From: Fratercula arctica
Lineage: Eukaryota; Chordata; Aves; Charadriiformes; Alcidae
NCBI GenBank assembly: GCA_947846985.1
Contig: CANTUZ010000008.1
Span: forward strand, 37,156,817-37,220,816
Direction of reading: 5' to 3'
Length of the DNA: 64,000 nucleotides
A program made the position numbers and the translations under genes. Under the pieces are notes generated by a model. The model did no database searches. It was given only the letters and a program-made list of their open reading frames with translations, and was not told the DNA's origin. Each line of letters opens with the position of its first letter. Positions within the stretch are counted from its first letter, which is position 1. Shown here in pieces: positions 52,282-62,795 of this stretch.

Positions 52282-53898
52282 ATGATGAAAACCGAAGGCA
52301 AAGGGGAAAGGACTTTAAGAAGTGCTTCTCCGCACCGAAATGCCTATAAATCCGATTTCCATGCTATCAAATGCTCTTTTGATGGCGTAAACAATCCTGA
52401 GAACACTTCCAACAAAACAGGCTTGCCTCAGAAGCTGAGTACCTCTGCCAATGGAGGGGGAAATGACCCACACAGTCGAGGCAGAGCTGCCACTTACGGC
52501 AATAGAGTACACAAGATCAAAAATATGTTTCTGCAGATGGGAGGCTCTTCTTCCACACCCTCGTGTGAAAGCAGTCCACCTGCTGAGACCAAACTGATCA
52601 GCCGGGCCACAGCGGCAGAATACGGACCTTCTCCAGGTAGCCCATCTTTCCTCATTGTCCAAAAAAATAATCTTCTTAATACAAGTACCAGCCCCTGCGG
52701 CAGCCCTGTGGATTCGCTGTCTGTGCCTTCGGCCGCTGACAAGGTCATCCGTAGCAACGATGAGGCAGACTTGGACAAAGTTGCCCTGGCAGAAAAATTT
52801 TCGGAGACCAGGAAGCTATTTGAGAGAAATATAAAACAACGGAGCTCAGTGGACAGATATTCCCCCAGCAAATGTGAAAAAAGTGAGGATAAGAGGAGAC
52901 GCAGTTCAGCTTCTGATTGCAGCAATGTGGCAGACCACTTCAGTTTTAGTACAGAAGCGAGTCTTCCAGTTGCACTGGAGAAAGTTGAAAATCAAGGTAA
53001 TGAGGAGTTGAAGCAGCAACATCTCAATAGTGGTTCCAAATCCTCCTTCCTGAATGCAGGGCCCATTTCTAGGAGGCTGGAAAGCTTTCTGGGTGACAGC
53101 GATACTGAAGAATCCAAAGAAATATCCAAAAATGATAGTCCTCCGAATCGGGACCCTTTGAGAGGCCACCACAGTTTGGATTCATCTGATGAAGGAGGTC
53201 CAGACAAGGCTGCTTCCACCAAAGTGCTTGTGATCCTTAGAGATGAGCTGAGTGAGGCACTTGGAAAAGACAAAAGAGAGGAACCGGTACTCGAGAGAAG
53301 CCCGTGGGATATGGGCAGTACGCCTGATCAGGAGGCTCAGCGGAGATCAGGTGGTGTTCTCTCCCAGTTTTCACCCATGGAGGGCACTTGTGCAGAGCTG
53401 GTTGCACAAGATGAAACCTCAGGGCATGAAAAAGAAGGTTTGGAGAAAGATCACGTTGTTCAAGAGGATCAGTCGCTCCAACGTCAAGTACAGGAAGGGA
53501 AGAGGAGCGACTGCTCCTTGGAAGTGGTAGAAGAGTTCATGGAAGGCAGCGAGACCAGTTGGGAAGAAGAAAAAGATGGGATGTCTGTGAGAGATGGTCC
53601 AGTAACGCGAGTACAGGATGTTCTAGAGCAGGAAAGAGATACTGAAGAAGAGGAGCAAGTGGTGGGAAAGCAGAGCGAGAACTTCAGTGCTTTTGGAATA
53701 GAGAATGCAGCTTTTGATGATGACAGGGATACAGAGCCAGAAAACCAAGGGCCTGAAGGCAAAGAAATTTTGGAGGGAGAGGAGGAAGAGGAGGAGGAGT
53801 ATATGTATGACAGTGAATATGAGGAGTTTCCTGGACTTTCTGAAGAGGAAGATCCTGAGCCAGACCGAAAAGTCAAGTTCTCAACAGCTCCTATCAAG
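52282..53898 (+). CDS. PPP1R9A-like: Neurabin/spinophilin-family scaffold, first coding exon (partial gene)
   Basis: Seen: 539 codons from ATG 52282 to a donor AAG|GTAAGT (GT at 53899-53900), ending in phase 0. The start is the first ATG in the open frame; the frame extends upstream only to a GTG, which is not a usual eukaryotic start. A second ATG follows directly. Residues 13-22 (RSASPHRNAY) and 66-87 (RGR…YG…KIKNMFLQMG) are the two blocks of the N-terminal F-actin-binding region. Residues 173-182 match the family's F-x-ETRK-x-FER block. An acidic tract at about 497-524 leads to KVKF (530-533), an RVxF-type PP1-docking motif, then STAPIK. Family knowledge: neurabins bring PP1 to actin in dendritic spines and junctions, and PDZ and coiled-coil parts follow; those exons are absent here. 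Ser534 sits where neurabin-1 has its PKA site; RRRSS (205-209) is another basic PKA-like site. Odd: the SVSERxSRF and SPTVSQLSAVF blocks I expect in both paralogues are missing. Family is sure; orthology is not. Confidence 0.9.
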
Positions 53899-56082
53899 GT
53901 AAGTACACTTGAATTTTCTTTATTTTTTTTATTGTTTTGTGGTAAAAAATGCCTGTGAAATAGATCTTTGTGGTGTTTTTTTCAAAGCTCTAAAAACCCT
54001 TAAGTGTAAGTTTGTGGGTTGTGTTCAAAACTGAGTAAGAGAGAAGTTAGAATTTCTCTCTTGTTCAGAAAATTTATAAATTAGTCACGAGTGATTTCTG
54101 AATCACAGCAGCTTCCTAAGATAGTCAGCATAGTGAAACAGTGAGATTTTACTTATTGGATGTTTTCAGGAACACTAAGCTTTTGAGAATAGATCCCAAC
54201 ACGTGATCTTCAATACTTGCCTTCATTTGTTTAAAACTGAAGGATTTTTTCAGTTTTACTTTTTGTACAAAAGTTTAAAAAAACCCAAACAAAACAACAC
54301 CCCCCTCCCCCCAAGAAAACCTTCAGATTCAACTTCAGACTTATTTTCAGAATTAACTTGAGAAAATATCAAATGACTGGTTCCTGTTAATTAAGATTTT
54401 AGAATTCGCTCTAATAATAACAATATATAGGTTGGTTGTTTTTTTATACTGACTTGGTGAAGAAACTGTAGGAGTGTTAGCATGAGCATTTTGGAGTTAG
54501 GAAGTTGCAGAAGTCGAAGTTACAGGACAGACTGGATGATGAGGAGTAGTGTAAGTCACAGTGCTATCAAAAAGATTTAGGTGTGTGATCTTCCCTCACT
54601 AAAAATACCTGCAAAATAAGTCATTCCACAACTCAAACCATGTTTACCCGTAGTCTTGTTGCAGACTTCAGTTACTCTAGTCCCTCTTAAAGTTTGAGAG
54701 GAGAATTGGGAGATGCAGACCAGGATGGAATGGGAGACTATCCAGGCTTTCTTAAGCATGCTTCTCTTCTTCTGCTATTACATGAATGAAAAATATAATC
54801 TTTCATAAACAGCTTTTACACTTTGTTCGTACAGAGTTAGGACTTGCTTTTACTGATCAGAGGGATGTAAAAATTCTGTTGACTCCTGTACTTCCTGCAG
54901 CGCAGAGCTGTAATTTCCCAGATTGCTAAACACACACCAGTGCCGTACCCCAGAAAATGTTTTTGGTGTGGTAAAATACAAGTTTTGTCGCATGTGGGGT
55001 TTTTTTTGTAGTCTCTCCATGGCCAGGCTGACTTTATCTGGCTTTCTTGTAGCTGATGCTGCTTTGGTGGTGACCTGGAGCGCCGAAGTGGGGGGAGAGT
55101 GCCGCTATTGGAAACTGCATAACGAGCCTGATGAGGGCTGTGAGAGAGCCGGAGGGGCATCAGTCCATTTCCCCTCACATTTGTGCACTGAGCATCTGAG
55201 GAAAAGTGCCATGTAGAGTCGACTGCAAATGCGTGCTCGTTGAGTGACTGCTGGGTTTCTGCTGTAGGCAGGGTTTTACTGATCGTTGCTGAAATCCCAC
55301 TGAAGCAGCGGCTGTAACAGACTTTTCCTGCCTTCGCTGCTCTGTCTGTGCCAGACTTAGTTGAGAGCATTAGTGGAAATCTCTGTGCCAACTGCCATGG
55401 AAGCTCGCCTGTAGACAAAACTCAGGTTTTGGGAACTAGCACTGTTCAATTACAGCTGCTTCTCGGAAAGCCACAGGAACTGACCTGTACCAGATTATCC
55501 GTTGCAAAACTGAGAGATGAAGGGTTAGTAGCAACTGTTAGCCGTTTTCCATTAAAAATAACATAGTTCTTACCGTAATGCCCCACTTGGATTGGCAGAA
55601 TAAACTCTACTTAATAGCAATATGGTGAATTTTCTTTTTAAGGCCCTAAAATTGAAGCTTGTGATGCTTTTCTTCCTTGATGCTTTTTCAGTGAAACTTG
55701 ACTATATCTTTCCTGTAATGGGCGCAGAAATCTCTTTGTGTATGTCATTTTCAGTAGCTTTTTCCCCTCTGTTCTCATGCCTAAGCAATGATTTCTTTCC
55801 CCTTGTGTGCCTTTTTGTTTCATGTTTTCTGTGATACTTCGTGGGAATGGGTCCTGGTATATGGTTTCTGGCTTCTGTGCTCTGTAAAATTAAGAATTCC
55901 AACTTTCTTTGCAATTGCCCAAAATCCTTTTTCATAGCGTACCTTTAATATCTCATTAACTTTTTAGAAAAATCCCAGTTCCACCTCACAGAGGAAATGT
56001 CTCTTGTTTGGCTTTATGTGTAGATGTTAGCGCATCTTAAATTGGAAGAGGAAAAAAAATAATCCTGAGTGGTAGCAAAAGA
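53899..56082 (+). other. Start of the long neurabin-like intron
   Basis: Intronic sequence beginning GTAAGT, AT-rich with an A/C-rich low-complexity patch near 54278-54320. It contains a 193-codon minus-strand open frame (54837-55418) and an overlapping plus-strand frame with no splice support. A TTTAAT (minus-strand ATTAAA) at 55944-55949 is a possible polyadenylation signal for the antisense gene ending at 56083. No neurabin exon seen. Confidence 0.5.
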
Positions 56083-56367
56083 TTATTCTTGGTCCCCGCC
56101 ACAGCTTAGAGCGGTGCCGTAGTGGGAAATGTATCCTAGTAGCTGCTTTTTTTCAGCTTTATTTAGACTAGTAAGTTTGACTGAAATGTGAGGGCTGTTC
56201 CAGGCATCCGTAGCCACAAGAGGAGAAGGTCTGTGTTTCTCCTCCTCTGAAATGCTCCTGAGAGAGGCCGGGCTGGCCTTGGCGTTCTCGCTGTTTTCCT
56301 TCTGCGCTTCTCTAGTGATTATGAAGAAACCGTCGCTGTCTTTTCGCAGTGGCTGTTTAGCAGGTGT
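56083..56367 (-). CDS. Antisense gene: terminal coding exon
   Basis: Strong acceptor (gttttcaattctccaactttatcag ending at 56368) followed by 94 open codons and TAA (56083-56085). The exon is richer in GC and CpG than its surroundings. The product starts TPAKQPLRKDSDGFF and is Ser/Lys/Glu-rich, like a disordered C-terminal tail, ending …ALSCGGDQE. Confidence 0.6.
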   Translation of the reverse strand, partial: TPAKQPLRKDSDGFFIITREAQKENSENAKASPASLRSISEEEKHRPSPLVATDAWNSPHISVKLTSLNKAEKKQLLGYISHYGTALSCGGDQE

Positions 56368-59300
56368 CTGATAAAGTTGGAGAATTGAAAACATTCAGAA
56401 AGTGTTTGGGTAAGAAAAAGCACGTTCTCAGATCGTCCAGGTTCTGCTGTGATGGAGCTCTGACCGTTACACGTGATAGACTCAAAAGGGAAGCTGGAGA
56501 TGTGTGTAGGTAATGGATGTAACTTCCACAAAAACCAGCATTTATGCTGCAGCAGCAAGGAGAACTTGGTTAATATCTCTGTTGCGAAGTTTGTAGTCAG
56601 TTGTGAGATTGGCAAAGCTTTTGAGTAAAAGAAGGAGACTGCGGAGCTCCCGGGGGATGTATGAGGCAGCTAACGCTGTTAGCACTGCATCTGACCCATG
56701 CTGGAGGCCTGTAATTGTTGACATCTGTAGCGGGGCTTAAGAACGTAATTTGATCTGATAATTTCAGGAAAGGTGGAACATAATTACGCAAATATTCCAC
56801 TATTTTGAGTTGCACTGTGCCTGTGAAAATAAGCGTAGATGAGACTGTTTAAAATGAACGTTTCAATTTTGGAGAAGCTGGTGATAAGTGACGTCTGGGA
56901 AGACTTCTTACTTGCCATGGGTGACCTGACTCTTTGAGTCCTGCTGCTGTTTGATCTCTGCAGACCTTAAGGAACGTTATGTCTCGGTTGCTTGTTTTTC
57001 CCGCAGTAGTGAAGAGAGTGATACTGTGCAGTTATTAGCAGAACTTCACAGACTGGGTTTGTGTTATGGTACCTGAGCTATTTTTAGTCTCTTGTTGCCG
57101 CATATGAAGCCAGTGAGGAATGTAAAGCATACTCAGCTGTCCAAAGTATTTGCAAGGGAACTGAATTTCTCTTTGGCCTGAAGTTTTCTGAATAAACTGT
57201 GTAAACAGTCCACGTTACAGCCAGTGCCAATGCCACATCAGGTACTGACACCACCACTGTGCTGTCATCCCTTTATATTTCATTTTGCTTTTGTAATGCA
57301 GAGATTAAACTCACTTTCAATTATGTGATTACCTTGAAAAGCTTTAATTAACGTAAATGTAATGACTGAGTGCTGTTTGACATTTGTAATTTTGAAACTT
57401 TCCGTTGGGAAAACAAATGCCTGTTTCCAAATTGACGACTTGATATGATTTTACCTCTGACTGTGTCAAACTTTGTCCTCAAAACCTTTAATAGCGCTGT
57501 GACTAACTTCTGCAACCATTTATGATCCTTGGGAATTCTGTAGCTCAGGTAAACTGAAAAGGTAGTACAGCTGCTATTTGCTTCCGTAAGTCTGTTTAAT
57601 TAGCAGCATTATCCAGTTTATATTGCATGGGAGTGTCTGTTCCCAGCTTTTTGTGAATAATACTTTCTTTTAGGATTGGCAAGAACACAGTTTAAAAAAA
57701 AAAAAAAAAACCAACAAACCCCAAACCTTTCATAAAGACTTTACTTTTCTATTTGTCACAGTTAAGCAGAAGTTTAAACTTACTTCTTAAATAAGGAAAC
57801 TGAAAGCGGTTTCATAGCTTGTGTGTTGTCCTGACCAGCCAAGTGTGAGCTGCTCCTGAGAGAATATGGAAATCCTTCCTAGGATTGCAATTTGTCTTGA
57901 ACATCGGAATAAAGGTGTTTATGTATAGCTGGGGCACAAACGGTAATCGTGTTCGCGCTGGCATATTCTTCAATCTTTTTAGTACAGAACTGATTACTGT
58001 GGAAGTTAATGAAGCAGCAAATGAAGATACATTTGAATTAGATTTCCTGTATAACGGCGTGTCTGTAAATGCTTACCACTTTTAGGAGATGCACAATTTT
58101 TCCAGGTGAATGTGTAGTCTCCTGAACGCTGTTTTAGCAAAATGTTGCAGAGTAGTGGCCTCAGCTTCATACAGCTCAAAAATCAGAGGATGTAACTTCT
58201 ATACTTAGGATACCGTAGACAGGAAGGCATACAGAATACACCGACTGGTGGAAGGTGCCCAAACCCTGGCGTTTCTTCAGTAAGTGGAGAATTGATGACT
58301 GCATAAATGGTCAACTGTTTGTCAGCCATTGGTCAAGCACTTCCGTAAAATGCTTCTGTGGAACAACTGCGTGACGTGGATGTAGGTTCATCTAGGGAAA
58401 GAGAGATTTGATTTGGGAGTAGATTTAAACAGAATTGACTTGTATGTGGGAAGTCATCTGCTTTTTTTCTTGCGACAAATAATTAATGTAAGTGTGTTTC
58501 CACTGTGCTTTGTTTGGGATCTTTTGCAGTGACAATTTGTTTGTTGTAACTCATAGATTTTAATTGTTTTGAAGCTCTGTTGTATCACTTGCATCAACAT
58601 TACAATGTTGGTAACTTAACGTCGTAGCAACTTTTCTTCATATTTTTATCTCAAACTCTCCACAGTACCTTTCAGTGGTTTTTCACAAAAAGTAACCCTG
58701 TTGTATTCTGTCTGTGTCTGAGAGTATGGCATTTCCTGCTGGCTAGCTTAACAGTAGATGTTAAAAACATGGATATTAACTGGAGGAAGAAGATACATAT
58801 TTTCACACCTGTGAAAATTTTCTTATTTAGGTGGGGGGAGACTTCCTCTTTTGAGGAAAGATAATCTTTAAACTCTTATTGAAATGCCAATTTTCATGAA
58901 GTTAAACGTTTATTAAGCCTAAATACATTTAATTCTGTCTACAGATTTACCTGGTTTTAGAAAGCTCCGTATCCAGTATTTATGACGCCTTTCTGGTCCT
59001 TGTTATGTTTTGATTCTGTGACCTGTGTTCAGCTCTCCAGAAAGAAGCACTTTCAGGTCAAGCTTTCATTGGCTTTTTTTTTTTTTAAATCGTACATCTT
59101 CTGTTTGGAAATATTTGATATGTAAGTTTTACAACGGCGGATTGATTTGGCATTTGGAGAGTTTTTGGATGAGAGTACAGTGCAAGGGTATGGTGCTATA
59201 GATCAGAAATCTAAACAGAACGGAAAAAGCAAAAAAAAACGCTTTTTATGCCCTGGCTCACTGCTGAAGCAGCATGACTCTTTACATTAACACCTCAATG

Positions 59301-62300
59301 TATTTTTAACCAAATGTGGTTATATGACATACCAGCTGCCCTGTTTGATTTGCCTGAGGATGCTATAAAACTATAGACAAATCAGAGAATGCTGAGGTTA
59401 TGGGTGCCAGGTGAGGTGACAGTGAGGATCAGCTCTCCGTCCTTGCTCCTTTTTCAGTCCCCCTTAGCTTTCTAGCAGTTTCACCTGGACTTGAGAGGGA
59501 AATCCAGGGAAAGAGGGAAGAGAGAGATATTTTTAAAGGTATTTTTAAATTAGTGCTTGGTTTGGGGACAAATTAGCACTTGTATCAGAGTTGCAGATTT
59601 GTGCCCTTGCTAATGGCAGGGCTGCAGCTTTCGTTTAAGTTACTTGTTCTTTTTGACTTAATGTTAGCTAGTAACTGTGGATGTCCCGCCTGTGCTGTTT
59701 TGCTCTGAGAATAGCTGTGGGGAACAGGAGGGGGGAATTTTTATTGAGTATTAAAGTGTTATTCCAAAAGGCATCGTGCAAAGTTTTTTCTAGATTTATT
59801 TCTCAATCATTTTCCTCCGTCACCCTCTGATTGTGTCTTGGTGTAGCGGGATGATCCTCCTATCCAGACCTAGATCATTGCTAGTGTTACTGCAGATTAG
59901 TTAATTGAGTTGTTCTGGTATGGCAGGGTTATTTTGTTGTTGTTTCTTCTTATGGCCTTTAGAAAACAGCCAGGTGGACTATTTTTGTCTTCATTGTTAT
60001 TCTTTTGAAGTTTCTTGCACCAATTTGCTTGCTATTCAGATTTGCTCAGATCAAAAATTTTGTTCTGGTGAATACTAAATAAATACACATATCTAAATCT
60101 TTGGATTGCCAGGCTTGCATTGGTGGTACCAAGACACCTGTGAAGCTTATGGATGTCCATAATTGAATCACTTTCTTTATATACAAAATCTTTCAGGAGC
60201 CAGGATTTTTGGGGGGTGCCCTCCCTTTACTGTGAGTAGTTTTTTGCCTCTTCTGATCATATACTGTTTGTTTGGAGTCTTTCCGTCGCTTTGTGAGTCA
60301 GAGAGCAGTGCCACCCCAACTGAGACAGAGGAGTACCAGCAGGTCCCAGCAGAGCTCCGCTTCCGTGGAGGGAGAAGGTGGATTGTCTCTCAGCTTCTGC
60401 TCTGAATGTTTGAAATGAAATCAAATCAGTGCACCAAATCTGAACGGATGCTCTTCTCTGTCATCAGTGTTCCTTACACTGGGATTTAAAAATGAAATAC
60501 CTGAAAGTGAAAGAGTATTTCTCCTTCTGGAGTAGATAGCATAACCTGGCTGAAAGAGATACCGTACTGGCTTTCTTGCTCCCTGGCTGGCTCCAGTGCC
60601 TTTGCTACCGCAGTGAAATACAGAACCGGAGAATAAATTTTACAGATTTCCCTGAGAACTAAATAGAGAATATTGAGACTGGTAAAAAACTGTTTTATTT
60701 ATGATGAAATTGTCTGTATGAAATTGTCTGTGCTGTGGATCTGAAGCAAGGTTGCACTTACGCCTTTATGTAAACGATTTGGTTGGGGTTTTTGATGTAA
60801 GTCATGCAGAGCTGCGGGATCAAGTGCGTAAGTGTGTGCAGCACGTAAGTGTGCCTGTCCACCTCTTTGGTAACAAAAAACACTGCATTGGGTGTGATGG
60901 CCTATAATATTAATCTGTTCAACAGTTACCAACCATTCTGAATGCTTTTTGAAGGAAGAGTTAAAGTGTAAGTGGTTAAAAAAAAAAAAAAAAAAGTAGG
61001 CAAGGTATTTCTGTTTGCTGATTAAAGGATTCGATAGCATGAATTGACTTAAATATCAGGCACAGTAACCTTTCACTTAAAATATAACAAGTAGTGGTAA
61101 TAAAATACTAATCGTGTAGCTTTCAGAAACAGGGAAGAGTGTGGGTAGGGGTAGTGAGGTGTCTTCTTTAACTGAAGAGGGAGATTGCAAGAGTAAACTG
61201 TGAAGTGTACGTTATACTTCAGTCCTCCTTCAGTGCTGCTGTCTCAGGTGATTATTCATGTTTGCCTGGGCACTTCACGTTTCGCCGGGCGTCGCAAAGG
61301 CGATCCGTTTGGAGAGCTGAGACCGTTCGCTACTAGATAATTTTCCCTCAGCCGTAACTTGTGTTTGGAACGGATGGCTTTATCGAGTGCCAGTAAACTC
61401 ACCTGTTCAAAGTAAGAGCGGTGTTTCAGAAGAAAGAGGACCCAAGTGGTGCGGTCGCTGCTGGGTATGGTGTCCAGGCGGGGGCTCGGGGACACTTTGC
61501 TGCCGCTCTCGGCTGTTAGGGGTCACTGGCGTGAGGCTTTCCAGCAAATACTGCAGTATTACAGGAGAATTTTAGAGAGATGTTGGTATTGCTTCCGTCC
61601 CAGTTAGTTCGGAGCCCTCCTGGGCAGTTATTGATTTCTTAATCTTACTGTTTAATTACTTTTTCTAATGTTCTGCTTTTGATCAGGCACAAACAAATCT
61701 ATCTACTAGAAATGAATATGGGAGTGGAGGTCTTTGGACTGTGTTTTATGACTCCGTAGCCATCTAATCTACCAAGTGTTTGCATGAGTGTTTGCCCTCT
61801 AACAAAATTAACATCCTGCTGAAACTAACATAGCTCTTAAGTAGAGGGTTTTATGTAAGGCTAAGAGTTTGAATGAAGCAAGGTCATTGTTGTTTTTCTG
61901 GGATAGCACTAAGATGATATAATGGAGATGTTTTAGTTCCGCATGGTAACGGGAGCTGAACGGTAGGATCTTTCGGACAGTAGGCTGCCTTGGCTTTTTT
62001 TCAGTGCTGATCTTGGTGATGTTGATATTCACGTCTTCATAGAAGGAGGCAAACTGAGCTTTGCATTCACAAAGTGATTCATTTTCCTGGTGTGAAGGAT
62101 GCAGTTCGTTCTGTCTCCAAATAAACATATTTGCTGTCCAAGGACTAAGTATATATTTGAAAATTTCTGGTTATGTATCTTAACAATTTCATTAAAATAA
62201 TCTTAAAAAATTCATCCACCTGTCAGAACTTTTTTGGATTAAAATTATTTTTATTCATTCTAAGGAAAAGAGGCCTTGAGTGTAAAAAGAAGTCCTTTTT

Positions 62301-62795
62301 TCAAGTAGCAGGGTTCTTCATCATTTATTAGTTTGACAGGATCCAGAAGGTATTAATCTTAGCTTAACCTTCTGGATTTATAACAAGCTGTGGTAAAAGG
62401 CTTGTAAAATTCACATGGTTTCCACAGTAAAATTTATCTGGTTTCTCCTATGTTGAGACAATAACTTGTGTTTACTAAAGCATATCTTTTGAAAATACCA
62501 CTTGTGCACTAATAATTTTACAATCTCTGGCTAGCAGTGGCTTCTAAATAGTAAGATTAGAATTTCTTTTGTCCCTGATGTGTTTGATTCAGTGCCTAAA
62601 CCCCGCCAGGCACAGTGCAGGGATGAACTGTGTTTAGCTTTCTCATCAGTCTTCTAAACTGTGTAACTTCTAACTTATATTGTTTGTTATACGCATTTTA
62701 ATGGTGTTTAATGTTACTTTTGCTACTGGGCAAGAACAACTTGCTGAGCAGTTCTGTGTTTTCTCTATCAGTATCAACAATTTTACTGCTTCCGT
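56083..62795 (-). CDS. Unidentified multi-exon gene (3' part), antisense within the neurabin-like intron
   Basis: Not recognised. Seen on the minus strand: exons at 62718-62795, 62369-62447, 61910-62133, 61660-61702 (weak), 61403-61512, 60762-60901, 57455-57537, 57073-57177, 56566-56820 and a stop-containing exon 56083-56367. From 62447 down, each exon's leaving phase matches the next exon's entering phase, and most have AG acceptors with good donors such as GAACAG|GTGAGT. The joined frame gives about 440 residues, rich in Leu and Ile with helix-like spacing, then a Ser/Lys/Glu-rich, probably disordered tail. This could be a HEAT/ARM-like solenoid, but that is inference from texture only; I see no catalytic motif, signal peptide or obvious membrane segment. 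The link from 62718 to 62447 is not phase-compatible, so an exon is missing there; the 5' end lies beyond 64000. Odd: an apparent one-base frameshift near 56700-56725 and a poor donor after 56566. Confidence 0.6.
56566..56820 (-). CDS. Antisense gene: penultimate exon with apparent frameshift
   Basis: Acceptor cgcttattttcacag precedes 56820. Entering with two bases, as the previous exon requires, it reads TVQLKIVEYLRNYVPPFLKL and on to …NNYRPPAW. The frame then decays, while the next frame reads SDAVLTALAASYIPRELRSL and on to …RNRDINQ. Dropping one base (for example in the GGG of catgggtcag) joins the two and gives the phase-0 exit the terminal exon needs: 255 bases = 2 + 252 + 1. The proposed donor CAA|GTTCTC is weak. 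Either a real lesion or an assembly error. Confidence 0.5.
57073..57177 (-). CDS. Antisense gene: internal exon
   Basis: Acceptor aaaacttcag before 57177, donor CTCAG|GTACCA at 57073. Enters with two bases, leaves with one, matching both neighbours. Reads QREIQFPCKYFGQLSMLYIP and continues with WLHMRQQETKNSS. Confidence 0.55.
57455..57537 (-). CDS. Antisense gene: internal exon
   Basis: Acceptor ttttcagtttacctgagctacag before 57537, donor CAGAG|GTAAAA at 57455. Enters with one base and leaves with one. It reads IPKDHKWLQKLVTALLKVLR and continues; the Leu spacing looks like an amphipathic helix. Confidence 0.6.
57538..60761 (-). other. Intron of the antisense gene, also intron of the neurabin-like gene
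   Basis: About 3.2 kb between two phase-compatible exons. Holds a 17-A run at 57694-57710 and AT-rich unique sequence; nothing else recognised. Confidence 0.5.
57694..57710 (+). repeat. Poly(A) run of 17
   Basis: Uninterrupted A run followed by A/C-rich sequence. Confidence 0.93.
60762..60901 (-). CDS. Antisense gene: internal exon
   Basis: The clearest exon of this gene. Acceptor gaacagattaatattatag before 60901, donor AAAGGC|GTAAGT at 60762. Enters in phase 0 and leaves with two bases. Reads ITPNAVFFVTKEVDRHTYVL then HTLTHLIPQLCMTYIKNPNQ. Only this frame is open throughout. Confidence 0.65.
60978..60995 (+). repeat. Poly(A) run of 18
   Basis: Uninterrupted A run just upstream, in minus-strand terms, of the antisense exon at 60762-60901. 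Confidence 0.93.
61403..61512 (-). CDS. Antisense gene: internal exon
   Basis: Strong donor GAACAG|GTGAGT at 61403; acceptor cccctaacag before 61512 is less pyrimidine-rich than ideal. Enters with two bases, leaves in phase 0 into the 60762-60901 exon. Reads ESGSKVSPSPRLDTIPSSDR then TTWVLFLLKHRSYFEQ. GC and CpG are higher than in the flanks. Confidence 0.6.
61660..61702 (-). CDS. Antisense gene: tentative small exon
   Basis: 43 bases between cctccactcccatattcatttctagtag and AAAAA|GTAATT. Enters phase 0, leaves with one base, exactly what is needed between its neighbours. Reads IDLFVPDQKQNIRK. Short, so chance cannot be excluded. Confidence 0.3.
61910..62133 (-). CDS. Antisense gene: internal exon
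   Basis: Acceptor tacttagtccttggacag before 62133; enters with two bases. Open for 74 codons and beyond, reading NMFIWRQNELHPSHQENESL and later …PSFYED-like and RKILPFSSRYHAELKHLHY segments. The donor TTA|GTGCTA at 61910 is weak; GAC|GTGAAT inside the exon is an alternative end, also phase 0. Confidence 0.5.
62369..62447 (-). CDS. Antisense gene: internal exon
   Basis: Acceptor gttattgtctcaacatag before 62447, donor CAGAAG|GTTAAG at 62369. Enters phase 0, leaves with one base, matching the exon at 61910-62133. Reads EKPDKFYCGNHVNFTSLLPQ then LVINPE. Confidence 0.5.
62718..62795 (-). CDS. Antisense gene: candidate upstream exon
   Basis: Acceptor ctgggtattcatctttgatgag before 62795, donor AAAA|GTAACA at 62718. 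Enters with two bases, leaves with one. Reads GSSKIVDTDRENTELLSKLF then LPSSK. Its exit phase does not fit the next exon at 62447, so another exon should lie between them. Confidence 0.35.

Noticed and set aside
51023..52282. 419-codon minus-strand frame and several 200+ codon frames on both strands in the CpG island
   Set aside because: Stops are rare in very GC-rich DNA; the products are Pro/Arg/Gly/Ala-rich in every frame, as expected for an untranslated CpG island.
62221..62258. Excellent acceptor (ctcttttccttag) and donor (GACAG|GTGGAT) flanking 38 bases on the minus strand
   Set aside because: All three frames contain a stop, so it is not a coding exon of the antisense gene.
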